From positions 2,098,001-2,162,000 of the forward strand of contig NC_016478.1 in assembly GCF_000226095.1 (NCBI RefSeq): a stretch of 64,000 bases of DNA. The letters are read 5' to 3'. Each line of letters starts with the position of its first letter. Position 1 is the first letter of the stretch. Positions 33,372 through 46,615 of this stretch are shown here, in pieces. This stretch comes from Thermothelomyces thermophilus ATCC 42464 (Eukaryota > Ascomycota > Sordariomycetes > Sordariales > Chaetomiaceae). Both the position numbers and the translations under genes were made by a program. The notes beneath the pieces were generated by a model. That model had not been told where the DNA came from. It did not search any database and saw nothing but the letters and a program-made list of their open reading frames with translations.

Positions 33372-36300
33372 TTAGTTACCGTTCATGTTCGCGGTTGCAG
33401 ACGGCCCATTTTTAACCTCGGCGGTTGCCGTGGCACCCGAGCTCGAAGAGGGGCCCGGGACTATGCCCGTTTTCTTGTCCTCCTCACCGCTGTCGTCGTA
33501 GTTCTCATCCACTTCCATGGCGCGGGCGGCTCTTTCGGGTTCGCCGACGATGGAGGAAGCAGCCGGAGGGTGTTCCAATCGTCTCTCCTCAGGACCCGAC
33601 TGGTATTCCTTCTTCGCGGGTCCAGCCTGAGCCCCGGGTCCCTCATGCATGAGGCCCTGCATTGCGGATGGACCTTGCTGCATGGGCGGCAAGTGGCCAG
33701 CGGTTGAGTGAGTTGGCGGGTGGTGGGCGGCCTCCGAAGGATGGTAGGCCTCGTTGTTATGGCGCTGTTCATCGGCCCGACGCATCTCATCAACACGGCG
33801 TTGCTCCTCAGCGCGCCTTGCATCCTCCATACGCCGCTCATCGAAACGCCGAGCCTCCGACGAGTTACGACGGTACGGCTCAACGCGGGGCGACGTCGAA
33901 GGGCGGCGATGGCGAATATCCTCCATACGCGCTCGGCTTTCCTCGGTCGAGGGCTTCTTCGCCTCTCGCTCATCCTCCCACTCGCGCATTCTCTTTGGGC
34001 CAACCGAAGGCGGGCGATGGTCGTGCTCGCGGTGATGGGGACCATCGGAAGCCATTCCGGGCTGCGGAGGAACAGGCGCACCAGGCTCGGGACCGTGAGG
34101 CCCAGCCTGGTCAGGGTGGGCCTGGTATGGCGGGTGTTGCGGATAGGCCGACTTGGGCGAGGGCATACGATTCTCGTGCATGGGCTGCCGGCCATCATTC
34201 CGAGGACTACCAGCGCGATACGGCATCAAAGGATTCGATGCAGCTCCACTCGGGCTAGGGCCAGAGCTAGGCTGCAGCACCGCGACCGGGGTGTGACCTC
34301 CATAGTTCGGGTTCCTGACACGCGGAGGTTGGGACCCCTGGGGTGGCTGTTGGGTTTGCTGCGGCGGCGGGGGCGGCGGGGGAGCTGCATAATGGCCCGG
34401 AGGCGGTGGCGAAGGACCTCGTCGAAGCTGCTCGGGCATCCGGTTTGCGTCTTGGTACGGCCTCATTTGCTGCTCCGGTTGGGGGCTCGGGGGCCGTTGT
34501 CCGGGACCGGCTTGCCCGCGAAAGAGCTCGCGCTCGGATGCATAGGGGTTCCGTGGCTGAGGGGGAGGGTTGATGTCTGAAATCCTACCCGACCACGAGT
34601 TCGGCCCGGCGGGACCTTGAGCGCTGCCATTGAGCATCGGCTGCTGCGGCTGCGGCGGCGGCGCCTGCGGCGCACCAGAGCCCGAGCCAGCCCACTGTGG
34701 CCCCGGAGGGCCAACAGCGCCCGGAGCCTGGTAAGCCTGAGGATGAACATCTGTAGGTCCCGGCGCGGCGCCACCAGTCTGCCCGCTACGGAGCAGCTGG
34801 AGTCGGGTCTTGATGTGGGGGTTCGTAGGGTCGAGGTCGGCAGCGCGCTGGTACGCATCGAGGGCATCCGCAATTTGGTTGTTGCAGGATTCGTACTGAC
34901 ATAGGTCAGCATCACCTCGGACAAAAGTTGTGAGGAGGATTGCAACTTACCAAGGTGCCCAGATCGTACCAAACCTCCGATATATAGGGGTTGAGACGGA
35001 TCGCGCGCGAGTAGGCATCAAGCGCATCGCGGTACTGGTTGATTTGGTAGTACAGCACGCCGATCGAGCACCAGAACGTGGGATTCCGGCCATCGCGATA
35101 AACGGCTTGTTGGTACGCTTCGTATGCCTTGGGGTACTTTTGCATCTGCATGTAGCAACGGCCGAGCAGATACCAGCTCTGCGCATCCGAGTTATCTGCC
35201 AACGGTCAGAACCGTGTGCTATGAATGGGGCAGAAAAAGGGACAGAAAACGAGACAGCGTACCAGCTGCGACCGACTTCTCCAGATACTCAATGGCACGC
35301 TCCTGGCTGTCATAATGCTGACTCTGCGTATGGTGAAGCCACCCAAGCTGCTGGAGGACTTTGGCATGGTTGGGATCACGTTCGAGGACCTTGTGGTAAG
35401 CAATCTTGGCGTTTTCGAACTAGCAAGGTGTCAGTTGGAATGACCAGCGATGGGAGGAAGCGTTAACGCGTACGTCTTTCTGCTGCTCGTGAACGTGCCC
35501 AATCTGAAACCAGATGTCCTCCTCCGTGAGCGGCGGCGGGGGTGAGTTTACGATGTACTTGAAACACTACAGAGATAACAAGTCAGCCCTCCGAGTTCGT
35601 GTGGATGAGATAGCCGGTAACGACTCACCTCAAGCGACTCGTTGTACTTTTGTTGCTGTTTGTAGATAATGCCAAGGCGGAAATAAATCTCGTGGGCCTT
35701 GTCAAAGTCTGGCTGCATCTTCATGACTTGCGCGAACGCGTCTTCGGCATGGTCCAGCGAACCATAGCGGTCGTAGAGGATGCCAATGCCGTACCATAGC
35801 CGGGGTTCCTGTCATTTTTGTCCCTAAGCATCACTGTCCCCAAGTCGTCGTACGGCGGCACGAAGAACTAACCTTAGGGTTCGGAAGGTGGACCAAGGCA
35901 GTTTGGTACGCGTTGTAGGCTTGCTGCAAGTCGTCCATCATCAAGTAACAATGTCCTGGAGACCTGTTAGAGCGCGGTCAACAAACTAGTGACAAGCGCA
36001 CGCACCAAGACAGCCCCATGCTTCTCCATTTCGTTCATCCAGCTTCAGAATAGCATTCAGATACTCGGCAGCCTTGGGGAAGTCCTCGCGGGTCCTCAGA
36101 ACCGAGCTCATCGCGCTCATGGCCGGAATCGAGTTGGGGTTAGTTCGAAGGGCGCGCTCGTACGAGGCCATCGCATCATCCAGGTTTCCCATCTGCTCGG
36201 CGAGGTTACCTGAGACGTCGCGTTAGCCATGATCAATCGTGGCCGCAAGCGCGGTATTTCAGCTAAAAAAGGGACCGTCCTACCTAGTTGGATCCAGACC

Positions 36301-36443
36301 GCTTCGGTCTGTTGAAGGAGGGTCTGGCGCGACGAGGAAAAAGACTGCTGCGGGACAGGGGCCCGCGCAGGTCCCGGCGGACCATGATGCATCTGCATCT
36401 GCATAGGAGGGGAAGGATGATGGTTTGGCATGATTGCCGACAT
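33372..36443 (-). CDS. SSN6: General transcriptional corepressor Ssn6/Cyc8 (RCM-1)
   Basis: Eight exons, 36284-36443, 36006-36209, 35873-35955, 35629-35808, 35474-35566, 35263-35419, 34951-35195 and 33372-34895, give 881 aa. From about residue 45 to 400 it is a chain of tetratricopeptide repeats, recognised by units such as 'MASYERALRTNPNSIPA', 'KYNESLECFKYIV', 'SWYLLGRCYMQMQKYPKAY' and 'DALDAYSRAIRLNP'. The remaining half is disordered, rich in Pro, Gln, Arg and His, as in Neurospora RCM-1. With Tup1/RCO-1 this protein forms the corepressor recruited by DNA-binding repressors, including in carbon and light responses. The N-terminus may start at 36443 or four codons later at 36431. The gene is intron-rich in the TPR part only, and it is preceded by an unusually long non-coding stretch. 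Confidence 0.95.
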
Positions 36444-39400
36444 GGCCCGCGCCGGGGAGAGGTTGGCTTCGCTTTCGATACCCTCGCAAAGACAAACTTA
36501 TGCGAGCAACCGCGCGCGAGCGACACCAGGGTTCTGGCGGAAGGCGATAATATCGGCTTTGGGCAGGGCCAAACCGAGAGGACGATTGCCGATGACACTC
36601 GAGCGCGGCGTGCGAGTTGCGACCGACTCAACTCCAGCACGCCTTTGCCCGGATCGCGCACGGCAATTCCGAAAACAACTCAAGAATGTGCGAAAGGGCA
36701 CAAATGCAAGACGAAGAAGAACTAACTGCGCCAGGAAACTCCTGTCTGGTCCTGGTTCAGTGCCCGACGGTATGTCGGAGGCGGCCCAAGTGTGCAGCAG
36801 GGGAACAGAACGCAGCGTGGAAGCCGAAGAGAAATCTCGGAATGGGGAGGAGTCGGGCTGGGGAGAATCCATTTCGTCCAGCCGTCTGAGAGGCAGCGCA
36901 GAATACCTTACCCACAAATGACAGGGGTATGGTAATTGTCTTCCCGTTCATGTCTCGCAGCGCTGCCAAGGAGCGGAGGAGGTAGCGATCGGGTACTAGT
37001 ACTTATAGGGAAATTCTGAGGACGCGGCTCAGATTGCTACGCTCGGGGAAAAAAGGAAGGGTGCACTGATCTAAACCAGATTTGGCAACTGCGAGGTTCG
37101 CACGTCTGCGATTCTCTGCAGAACGCAGCACGGAGAAGTAGACTTTTACAACCCGCCGCGCGACACGCTCAGCATCACCGGGAACATGATACTTGCTTCG
37201 GGCCACAGTCGGTATCGAGTCAAGTTGCTATGGTCATGCTGCTTAAGGGAGCAATTTGGCGATTTTACTCTGAGCGCTTACATACCGTTCCCACATGCAC
37301 TTCGCTTCCATGTACCCAAGTTCCAAAAAGATCGTCGCGGATGTACAAACGGCTAAGTGCCACTATTGCCTGGTGCGACGAACTTAAGCTCCCCTCGTTG
37401 AGGGTGTTGGTGTAAGCTTCCATTATTACCGAAGGTGGCGCGGACACGTCAGAACATCGATGTACCGCTACCGGGCAGGTACAGACAGCTGCCCCACATC
37501 CAGCCTCTTCCAGGGGAGGTGTGTTTCCGGAGGAAGCGGCTACTTCGTACGCCATTTCGTTTTAGCGTCTGGGTGGCAACCGCTGGGCTGCACGCCCTGG
37601 TTCCACACCCCGGTTCCATCCCATGCATCTCGCCAAGAGAGACAGGGGTTCAGACCGCCCACTTTTCCCATCGGTTCTTCGTCACCAGCGCGACCCGAGC
37701 AAGCGGGGAATGATGGGCAGAGACCCACCTACATTTTAGCACAACAACGTGTGGTCCGTAGTGGCGCAACAGCTGAGCGTTGCTTTTTGTGTCGACAGAA
37801 CGAAATGACACAGCAAGGGCACAACACTACACTACCAGAAACACACTCTGGGCGAATTACTAGCACGGAGTAGCCCACGCCGTGTGTAACCTCGCGCGGT
37901 CGAGGCCGAAGGCCAAGAAACAACCTTGACTTTTACTGCTGTGCATCCATCGAAACCAACGTCAAGGGCACAATTACTACATACGAAATCTACCTTGGTA
38001 CCGTATATCGGCGGTCAGCAACAGAGACGTTACCAAGATAGTTAGCTAGGTTCAGGTTCAGCAGAATCTAGACTGCAGCTTCGTTTAATCATCGTCGAAG
38101 CTTAATGACTCAGATGCAGAAGTTGACGCTTTGAAGATTAGCATGTGGAAAACGCGCAACTGGGCCAACTCATGATCTTGGTACATGCACATACGTGCAA
38201 GTAGGCTGCTCCTGTGGACTCAGGTACGTGAGCGTACATTATTGCTTCGTACATGACAGCTCTTTTCAATCGGATACTGTAAGCTCCGGTCATACCTGCG
38301 CATTAGGCCTCGGGCTTCCAGGCAGTTAGTACCAAGGGGCAGACGGGGCAAATTTAAGCGCTATGATCATGTTGACTCGTTGTCGAAACACAAGGAGGCA
38401 TGAACCGGGATGGAACCTGAGTGGTTGCGTGGCGGCGGAAATTTGAACCTCGGCATTCGTGGATCGGAGACAACTTCTCCAACATACACAAGCTGGCAAA
38501 TTGTTATGAAGAATCTGGTGTAACGACAATGACTAGTGGCGGTTCATCAGAGGAGGAAACGATTGTCGAGCGCCATAGGCACCTCGTAGAAATAAACTTT
38601 CCCTGAATTTTTCCAAGTTAGATCTCGGTTGTGGGAGTTGTCAACGGCTTCTGGCACGGGGTAGACTGAGAGCTGGGTAGAGAACGGAACTGGCGGGTCC
38701 CAAGCGGATCAGTCTACCGTTATTTACGTAGACATAGATCTCTCAACTAATCTTGCCTTGTTGTCCCGCGGCGCTCCATTCGTATTACGGACGACCTTAA
38801 AACTACCTTAGATCCGGAGGGCCTTATCGTCCCCTTGGATTATTGTAGCTCGCTTTCGAGAGCACTATCAGAACCCTAGTCATCCTGCTAAGGGACGCAA
38901 AACAATACGAACCCTTACTAGAGTCTGGTAAGCTATTATTGCAAAACCTGCCAGGAGAATGGTAATGAACGATAGAATCTGTATCGTCACGCCGTGTTAG
39001 ATCCGACGCAGACACGAGCCGCCACTCACCCTATCTGCCGAGCAGACAGCAACTCGACACCCTGATAAAGAACTTTGCCCCTTTCTGAGGTTGTTTCTCG
39101 CTCGACTGACTCTATGATCAGTCAAAAGACGGTGTAACGATCCTTGAAAAGGCAACTATTGATGAGAGGCACAGGAGGGAGTGTGATGTAGTAGCTTCGG
39201 AACTACGTTAGGCTGTATGGTGGTCCTAATCTAGCGTGTATGTCATATTCGGGCCCCTTTGTGACCATCGGTACGGCTAGGGAGAATAGGACGAATCGGG
39301 TCAAGCCGGCATGGCTATCTGTTCCTGTATGTATGCTAACCTTGGTCGTGCGGGCGACAGACATATCGCATCTCCGTATGGGGCGGGCTTCGCAGTTATT

Positions 39401-42400
39401 TCTGCACGATTCCCCCTGCGACAAGCCTGGCTGCATCCGAGGCGCATGCTGGCCGCCTTCTGCAATGCAGCAGAACACTAGTGTGATGTATGTACTTGTC
39501 GTCCGTGGATCTGAGCGATGACGGTACGGATACTTGGGGGTTGCGTTGGGGCTTTCTACAACGTGCCCGGGAAAGTGGGGCTTTGCGCCACACGTCAGCA
39601 GAAGCGGGTCATGAGAACTCGGCCCTTGGTAGATCCACAATGTTCTCCCCTCCATATAAATGTCTTGTATTAGTGTATAGGGTCTCCGGTCTCCGAAGGG
39701 GAGCTGTTTCTGGTGCCTGAGAAAGTCAGAGCTTCCGGCTTCTAGATTCTATGTTGTGTGATATCTCCTTCTCGTCCCTCAAGTCGACTCGGGCGGGTCA
39801 CTTTAGCGTTGAGACGGTCGCAATCGTGAGGCTTTCATGGCAGTACCTAAGACCTCTCTCCATTCGCGCATGCCGGGTGAAACCGCGTATGGGCTGCGTG
39901 CGCATGCGCGGTGACTGCATGTCAACACCCACCGGGTGCCCGGTGTGTAGTGTATGCCTTACTTGCCTTACCAAGTACTCCGTACGGAGTATATCCGCAT
40001 TTTAGCTACTCGGTAAAGTTTGCAGTCCATACTGGTAGTATACACTAGAGCCTGAGATTGCGGCCCAGGGCATTCTTGACCCCACGCTCCCCGCCCCTTT
40101 CCCTCGACAGCACGTTTCACCCTTGCGCAGCCGAGCCAAGCGTCCTTGACGAGCCGATGTCGCATCAGACCTCCGTAAAAATTCCGTACCCTTCAAGTAG
40201 GAGCCGATCATAGCTGGTCCCCTCCTCTCCCTTTCCGTTCGATTGAGCATACGTTCAACTGAATATGTAGGTACGTTGTACCGAGGTTTGCCAAAAATGC
40301 TCTATCGCCGTTCGGCGCCTTATCGCATGCTTTTTGCGCATTTCTGCCGACACACGCTGATTCCCCCAACAGCCACATGGGTGTACCCTGCCGGATAGTT
40401 ACGTGAATGGTCAGCTACATAGCTCTGTGGCTACCTACCTAAGGTGCCTGTGACGTGCGCCCGCGATATCCAAAAGCTCCAGTCTACTCCCTTTGTGTGC
40501 CAGAGACATGGGAGCAAGCGCAGCAAACGGGGAAGGGTTGATGAGCGCGCCTGCCCCGCGTTGTTGGTGCGGTGCCCAGAGCACGTGAACTTTCGGCGAA
40601 TTTTTGGCTTGAGGTGCCAAGTAACGCCCCAAAGACTCGAACGTCAGAGCATACCACGCGGAGAAAGGGAGAGGAAGGGGAAGGTCATGGCCGGGGGTTA
40701 AAACGCCCGCGTTTCCCAGCCAGAAGTATGCATACACTACACATACCTCGCATCCCCTCCCCAACTACACTCCTCCGTAAACTATCTTAAGTACGGATTA
40801 CTACGTACACAACTACACTAATACGTACACTACGCGGGGATACCATATCCTGGCGCTGCCCCCACTCAACGGAGGTGGCAGACCGGCCGGTTGACAAGTA
40901 GGGATTCTGCGACGCGATGATGTTACATATTGTCACCCTCGCAGCGCTTTCCTCGCAAACGCTTCAACAATTTTAACCAACGTATCCCGTGTCCCACTCG
41001 GCCTCTTGTTCGGCCACGGTGGCCTCGTTGTGTAGGCGGCCACCCAGCGTTGCCTGCAGGGATTTTAGTCTGCGGCGCTGTGTGCAGGCCGGCGCCGATC
41101 GATTCGCTTGATTGATGACTAGGGTTCGGCTCATCTCAAACGCATGTCCGCGGACCCTTCCCGGCCGTGCGGGTTGGGCCAACAGAAAGGCGCAGCGGGG
41201 AGGGGGAGGGGGAGGGGGCAGGGAGAGGCTGACCGAGCCGGGGTCAGAGTCAAGAGCCATGGGTTTGCTTGGCGTGATCCGTTTCCCCTTTTGCTCAACT
41301 TTTGACAGTGCCCATGCATTCTCTACACTGCTCTGGGTCGACTTTGGCTAGCCTTGCTCTTTCCAAGAAGTGTCGACACCGAAGCACTTCGCCAGCGGGG
41401 AACTCAAAGAAGCAGAATCTCCTCCGATCTGAGCCCAGAAATGAGACCGCAACAATAGGGCTTCATGGCTAGGTTATGGCACTGCGTACATGGTCTGCTC
41501 GGTCCGCGGCACACTCTTTCCATTCTTCGATGACACACCCGATGTGCGCCGCGGGGGGACAGTTTCAGGATTCCAACGTAGTAATCCGTGCCATTTGGAG
41601 GCTTCTTTGCCGACTTCGTCCAAGCTGGTCATTGACGCGTCGAGACAACCGGACATTTATCACCCTTGATGGGTTTACTTGGTTGAGGGCGCGACCGGTT
41701 AGTGGCTGGCTCCCACCTCAAAGGAACGTTACTACAAGTAGCTTATCAGGAACCCATTATAAATTTTCGGTTCTTCTGCGATTCTCTCGATGCCACGACG
41801 CCCATCAGGCGACTTTTCTTTTGCTACATCTCACTAAGCTCGACCATGCGGACACTAGCGTTTTCAAGTGGCTCAATCTACTAGCAATTCTCACCAAGTT
41901 GCCCCGACGATCACGACCAACGCTGGGTCTTGAAAGACTCACGGTCTTGGTGCCGTTGAACTTTCTTGGCTCTTCCATCTTCTCTTTGCTTTTCTGCACG
42001 TTCCAGTACAACTGAGGACTAGAGCTTCCAAGCTAGACTGGGGTTTTTAGTGTTTCGTGGCCCAGTGGTGGAAACTGATGAAAGAGAGTAGCCTGGTCAA
42101 GAGCACTTCGGTACAAACGACTGGATTGAAGTTGTTGGGACAGAACAGCATAGCCAGGTAATACCAAGGGAAAAAAGAGAAGGCAACCAGCCGTCTGTCT
42201 GAGAGTCCTTACGGTCCCAGGATCTGGCCGAGCTGGTGGACAATGGACATCGTAGGGTCCACGGACAACGCCTTTGCTCAGCACGCATCCTCGGAAAAAA
42301 ATGAAAGAAAACCTACGGTCAGACCACACACAACCTTGCCATTACAACACAATAGCACACCTAGTATACAACAAGAAAAGTCCATAGCAGTGCTCTTCCC

Positions 42401-42762
42401 GCCCTCTAGTAAATCTCTGGCCCATTCAGCAGGCCGACATCGATCATGATAAATCCTCCCCGCATTGCGAAGTAGATTCGTATCCGAATAAGCGACTCGC
42501 TCGGAAAATACCTAAGACTCCCCGCTCCATACCCTCCTTTGATCTTGCGAGCCCCAACTTCAGAGAATGATGAACTCCGTACCACCCTTTGGAAAAATGA
42601 GGGCCGGTCATAAGGGTGGACATATGCTCCGAGTACGCCACGCCCCCGTATTGACCTATTGACCTTTGGTAGACGACGACATTCGTTGGAGAATCCAACG
42701 CTGTCCCAAACGAATGAAGGATCCACGGCTTCCGTAGACTTGTCCTCCCCAAAAAAAATCCA
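36444..42762. other. 6.3 kb gene-poor stretch upstream of SSN6
   Basis: No frame here has a recognisable domain; the longest (39203-39655 minus, 41476-42015 plus) look like chance. The part nearest SSN6 should be its promoter and leader. The stretch around 37.9-39.2 kb is lower in GC than the genes and includes a sequence that resembles the end of a long terminal repeat (38995-39005) and a purine tract at about 39173-39181. A perfect 16-bp palindrome lies at 39976-39991 and GTACGGATTA at 40791-40800. The rest shows nothing I can name. Confidence 0.5.
39976..39991. repeat. Perfect 16-bp palindrome TACTCCGTACGGAGTA
   Basis: The sequence equals its own reverse complement. A copy with two changes, TACTCCGTACGGATTA, lies at 7204-7219, so this is a recurring element and not a single accident. 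Confidence 0.85.
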
Positions 42763-43980
42763 TTACGGGCCGTTCCTATCCGCATCCGCATCCGGGTTGT
42801 AGTTGGTCTCGCCGAGCATTCCGCTCCCGGGGGCCGCTTGCGCGGTCATGGCGTTGGGCGGCGGCGCCTGCGGCTGGCTTTTTACTGTCGGTCCCGTGGC
42901 CGAAGGGACTGGAGGGGCGACGGCAGGTGGTACGGGCGCGCTCTGTGCGCGGGCGGCGGCGTGGGCGGTCGCGGCGTGGAGGCGCTGATCGAGGGCCCGC
43001 AAGGCAAGAGCTCTCCTCCGCTCAGCCTCGGCACGGGCGCTCCCCGGGGCACCGCGGTGTGAAAAGGAGTGATGGTGGTGGTGGTCGCCACGAGCAGCCG
43101 AGATGTCGGCTGCGCTGAAGGGCACGCAGAGCCGCATGGCTACAAGCACGTTGAATACCTGCGTCGAAATGCTGGCGACCAGAGGCCGGACGGGCCCCGG
43201 AAAGAACGCGGCAATGGCAAAGGTCTCGCTGGCATCGCCGCGGAGGGAGCTCGGCTGCGAAGTGTCGAGGTCGGGAAAGGCGACCTTGAAGAAGCGGAGG
43301 TAGGTCCAGCTGACGAGGAAACCATAGACGGCAAGGAAGAAGGAAGCGGCGGTGAGCATGGGCGTAAGGCAGAGGAGGGTGACCAAACTGATGTAAAGCA
43401 GCGGAAAGCGGGGTACGCGCAGCGAGAGAAGGCCTCGGAAGAGCGTCACCGTGTGCGCCGGTACGAGCTGGCTGAAGGCGACGAGGAAGGAGATCTGGAG
43501 GGGGATGGTGCCCGCGATAGTCATAAGCCTAGGCGGGAACACAAGTTAGCGGGATACGACACTAGCAATGACGCCAGCCTGAGGAAAGCCAACGGATACG
43601 TACGTCCACCGCTCGTTCCGTGTCAGGGCGTAGAACAGAATCAAGGTGCCGAAGCAGAGCGCATTGGGTACCACGGAGGTGATGAGAAGGAACTTGGCGA
43701 ACTCGCGAGAGGACCAAGCTCGCTCCAGATAGCGGCCGCCATTGTAGAGAGTAGTGCAGGCAATGGATAGTGTGAATACGTTGCTCTCGACGAATGTTGT
43801 TGTCAAGAAGGTCCACGGATATGCCAGAGAGAGCTGGGGTATCAGGTTGAGATAGGGGATGACGATCTCCGAGGTTGCCGTCCACTGGCGATACCGTATC
43901 GCTGCGCTTAACACCGACTGCACGCCCAGAACAATGAGCGTAATGCGGGTTACTGGCGGGATGTTTATTCGTGGCGGCAT
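42763..43980 (-). CDS. TMEM115-like Golgi membrane protein (DUF1751 family)
   Basis: Two exons, 43604-43980 and 42763-43528, give 380 aa. The 75 bp intron starts GTACGT and ends CTAAC..CCTAG, and joins 'NERWTLMTIAG'. The frame is open further upstream, but the upstream part is non-hydrophobic and low quality; the ATG at 43980 (MPPRINIPPVTRI) starts directly before the first membrane helix. About five to six hydrophobic segments follow (residues 8-250) in a rhomboid-like layout, with 'YPWTFLTTTFVE' and 'NGGRYLERAW' as family-type loops. No rhomboid catalytic Ser/His pair is apparent. The tail is soluble, with five consecutive His residues and a Pro/Ala-rich end. Animal TMEM115 is a Golgi protein linked to retrograde traffic; that role is only inferred here. 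Confidence 0.82.
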
Positions 43981-46615
43981 CTCGGGCGAGCTTCTGTTCT
44001 CGGGTCGGGGTCTCGAGCTCTGGGACGGAGCTGCTCTCCTCGTCGCAACTACTTGAAGTCGGAACACTTCTTGGATTGCTAGTGGTCCAGGAGTGGAGGA
44101 GCCGAGTTTTTGCCGGCCGATCGACGCCCAGGGTTCGGGTATGGCCGCCCAGGTTGATGAGTCTTGGCACTTGGCTATGGGTGTTCCATCCTCTCGCTCT
44201 CCGAGTCCACGAGGCCGAGACGAGGCGCAACAAAGATGTGATTCAAAGGGATGGGGCAACGCCAACATGGAGGATAAAGTTTAGTCTACATTACTAGAGT
44301 GCCAGCAAAGGCTCATGAATGGACCCATCCACTCAGCTAGCTACCAACCTACTGAGTCATATGCGCGGAACCCTTTACTGCGAAAAACCGCTCGTGTCAA
44401 TGTTCGCTCCTGGCATCGCCGATTCCCGAGAAGCCCCTCAACAAACCTCAGAAGTGCTCAATATCAACAGCCTCAACGCGCGTTCGTAGTTGCATGGCGG
44501 CTCTCTTGAGCAACCTGTGCTGCCTGCCTACATCATCGTACTTGACAGCCGACCCGAAAGTCTCTTTAGGTGCAGCGAGGTAAACCGAACCACGACCACA
44601 GACAACCAGAGACATCGCAATGCCCTCGTGCGTTTGAATTGCCGAATTCGTCCTCCGTCCTCCGTAGTCAGACCGACAACGAGGAATCCTCATATCGGGC
44701 GCGACATTGTTTCTTGATCGTTTGTTTTCAGTGGAAGAACGGAGCCAAGCAGGGCACAGTAGTCCGTACAGTACGAACTGTGCAGAGCATGTACATAAGA
44801 AACGCCTCGCATGAAACCATCTCCAACATTGTAATGCTGTCTTTGATGAGCAAATCGCAGGCACGAGCAGCCCAAAAGAAGACGCCTCCGTGCAAGTGTT
44901 CATAAGATTTAACCGCCCGTTGGATCAGCTCGTTACCCCTGAAACATGTTCACGCCAGCCCTGCAAATGGGTGCTAGTGTACCCCAGACACCACCGGCTG
45001 CCATTAGTGATTGGACAAAGTGCCGTGGGCTTTTTTCGACCTGGAAGATGGGCCCAAACCTGGTCTGCTGCTGCTCTTCTCAGGCCCCCGCAGCGCAGCC
45101 CACTCAGCCTTGGGGCCTACACTAAAGCACAGCCAAGAGCGACGCCTTCGATGCTTCTGCATTCGATTGAGCGGCGAACCTCTTTCCAGATTCCTCGCCT
45201 CCAATTCGCGAAGGCTGCTATATATATGTACAGTATAGTCTCGCCCTAATATATACTCGAAGACCGCAATATGGTGGTAGGGTGCAGAACTTTTGGTGAG
45301 ATCTCGAATATGCAGCTGTGGAGATCCACTTCCGAGATTAGCATGCCGCTTTACGGAGTACTATACGGTAAATTTCAGTACCGGCCTCCACTTGTTCATC
45401 AACTGTACAACCCTCATGGTCATAGATTGTGCACATTCAGCAAGCATTATCGGACACAAAACGAAACGGTGTCCTTGCCGTTGTTGAGATGAGGCCATGG
45501 CTCAATTTGTGAGCTCAGCCATGCCAACCTTGGGTTTGAGATCGAGGCCCATCCCCAGATCGCCGGTGGCAAATTGAGTGCGATGGAGGAAAGCGTTGTC
45601 TGAAACAAGTGCTGTTCAAGGCAAGGTGACATTGAACCGGGACCGTGGCATTTGTGGGCGTGTTCCGTCACACCGAGCATAATACCCGAAGGGCGGGTCG
45701 ACGGTTGCACCTGGGCGAGCAGTGGGAGAAGGACATCCTGCCCTTCAACTCGAAAATAGCGGCTGGAGTTGACAAGCGACAACGAGTCTCGAGCCTTTCC
45801 TTTTTTTTAAGAAAAAATTGACAGTGCCTGACTGCATTCCGTAGAGTGATACTTGGTAGAGTCGGTGTCCACAAAGACGCAGCCGTGACTCTGAAATGCC
45901 GTACCAGCAGTTGCCGAGTTCGGGAGGACAAATGCTTCAGACTCTGTGTGTCTGTACGGATTACACTAGCCCGAAATGGCGTGCAGGACCAGGCCTGACC
46001 TGCATCTCTCGCAGAGTCGGAACCTGGCACTCGAAGCCGTGAGCGGCCCACATTGGAGGGCGTGTCTCGATTTTTAGGGTCAGACAATCCATTCCGTCGG
46101 CTGCAGAAAAAGGAGCCTTAGCCCCGGGTCCCGTCGTCGACTAACAATAGGCATCACTCGGTGCGCCCAGCAGAAACACTCAACGGGAGCTTGGTCAGAG
46201 CCAGAGCCGCGATTTCCTATTTTTTTGTTTCTGTCGCCACGCAACACTTTTCGCTGGGCTGTTTGATCTGTGCCTGCTAGCTGAAGAGGGCCGCTGCTTT
46301 ACCAAAGCGGTTTAGCGTCCCGTGCCGTGATCCTAGCCGTTCGCCCAAACAAGCGACAGGGGACCACTTGGCCGAGTGGAACCCATAGCTGGGCCGTGGT
46401 CCGAACGCTGCCAATCTCAAATCTCGGCCTGGCGCTTTCAAGGTCGCTTTTCACCCTTCAACACCGAATTCACGCCCAAGATCGCCCAGTCAACAATCTG
46501 CTCGGCGACGCAGCGATCCAGTCTGCGCGCTTTCTAATCATCGCTGCTGCCAACAGTGACGTAACCGATACGTTTCCTCACGCCCGGCTCGTTGCCGCAC
46601 GCCGGCGTACCGACA
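43981..46615. promoter_or_regulatory. Divergent spacer between the TMEM115-like and SIF2-like genes
   Basis: About 2.6 kb. It holds GTACAGTAC at 44766-44774 and GTACGGATTA at 45954-45963, plus a TACGGAGTA sequence near 45354. No supported gene is seen. Confidence 0.45.

Noticed and set aside
39203-39655. Minus-strand frame of 150 codons in the gene-poor stretch
   Set aside because: Mixed composition without signal peptide, domain or splice context; another frame is open on the opposite strand at the same place.
41476-42015. Plus-strand frame of 179 codons
   Set aside because: Starts and ends without context, no recognisable domain, and codon use unlike neighbouring genes. Kept as unlikely rather than impossible.
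43546-44268. Extended start of the TMEM115-like protein
   Set aside because: The extra 96 residues are of mixed composition and precede a clear ATG placed just before the first membrane helix.
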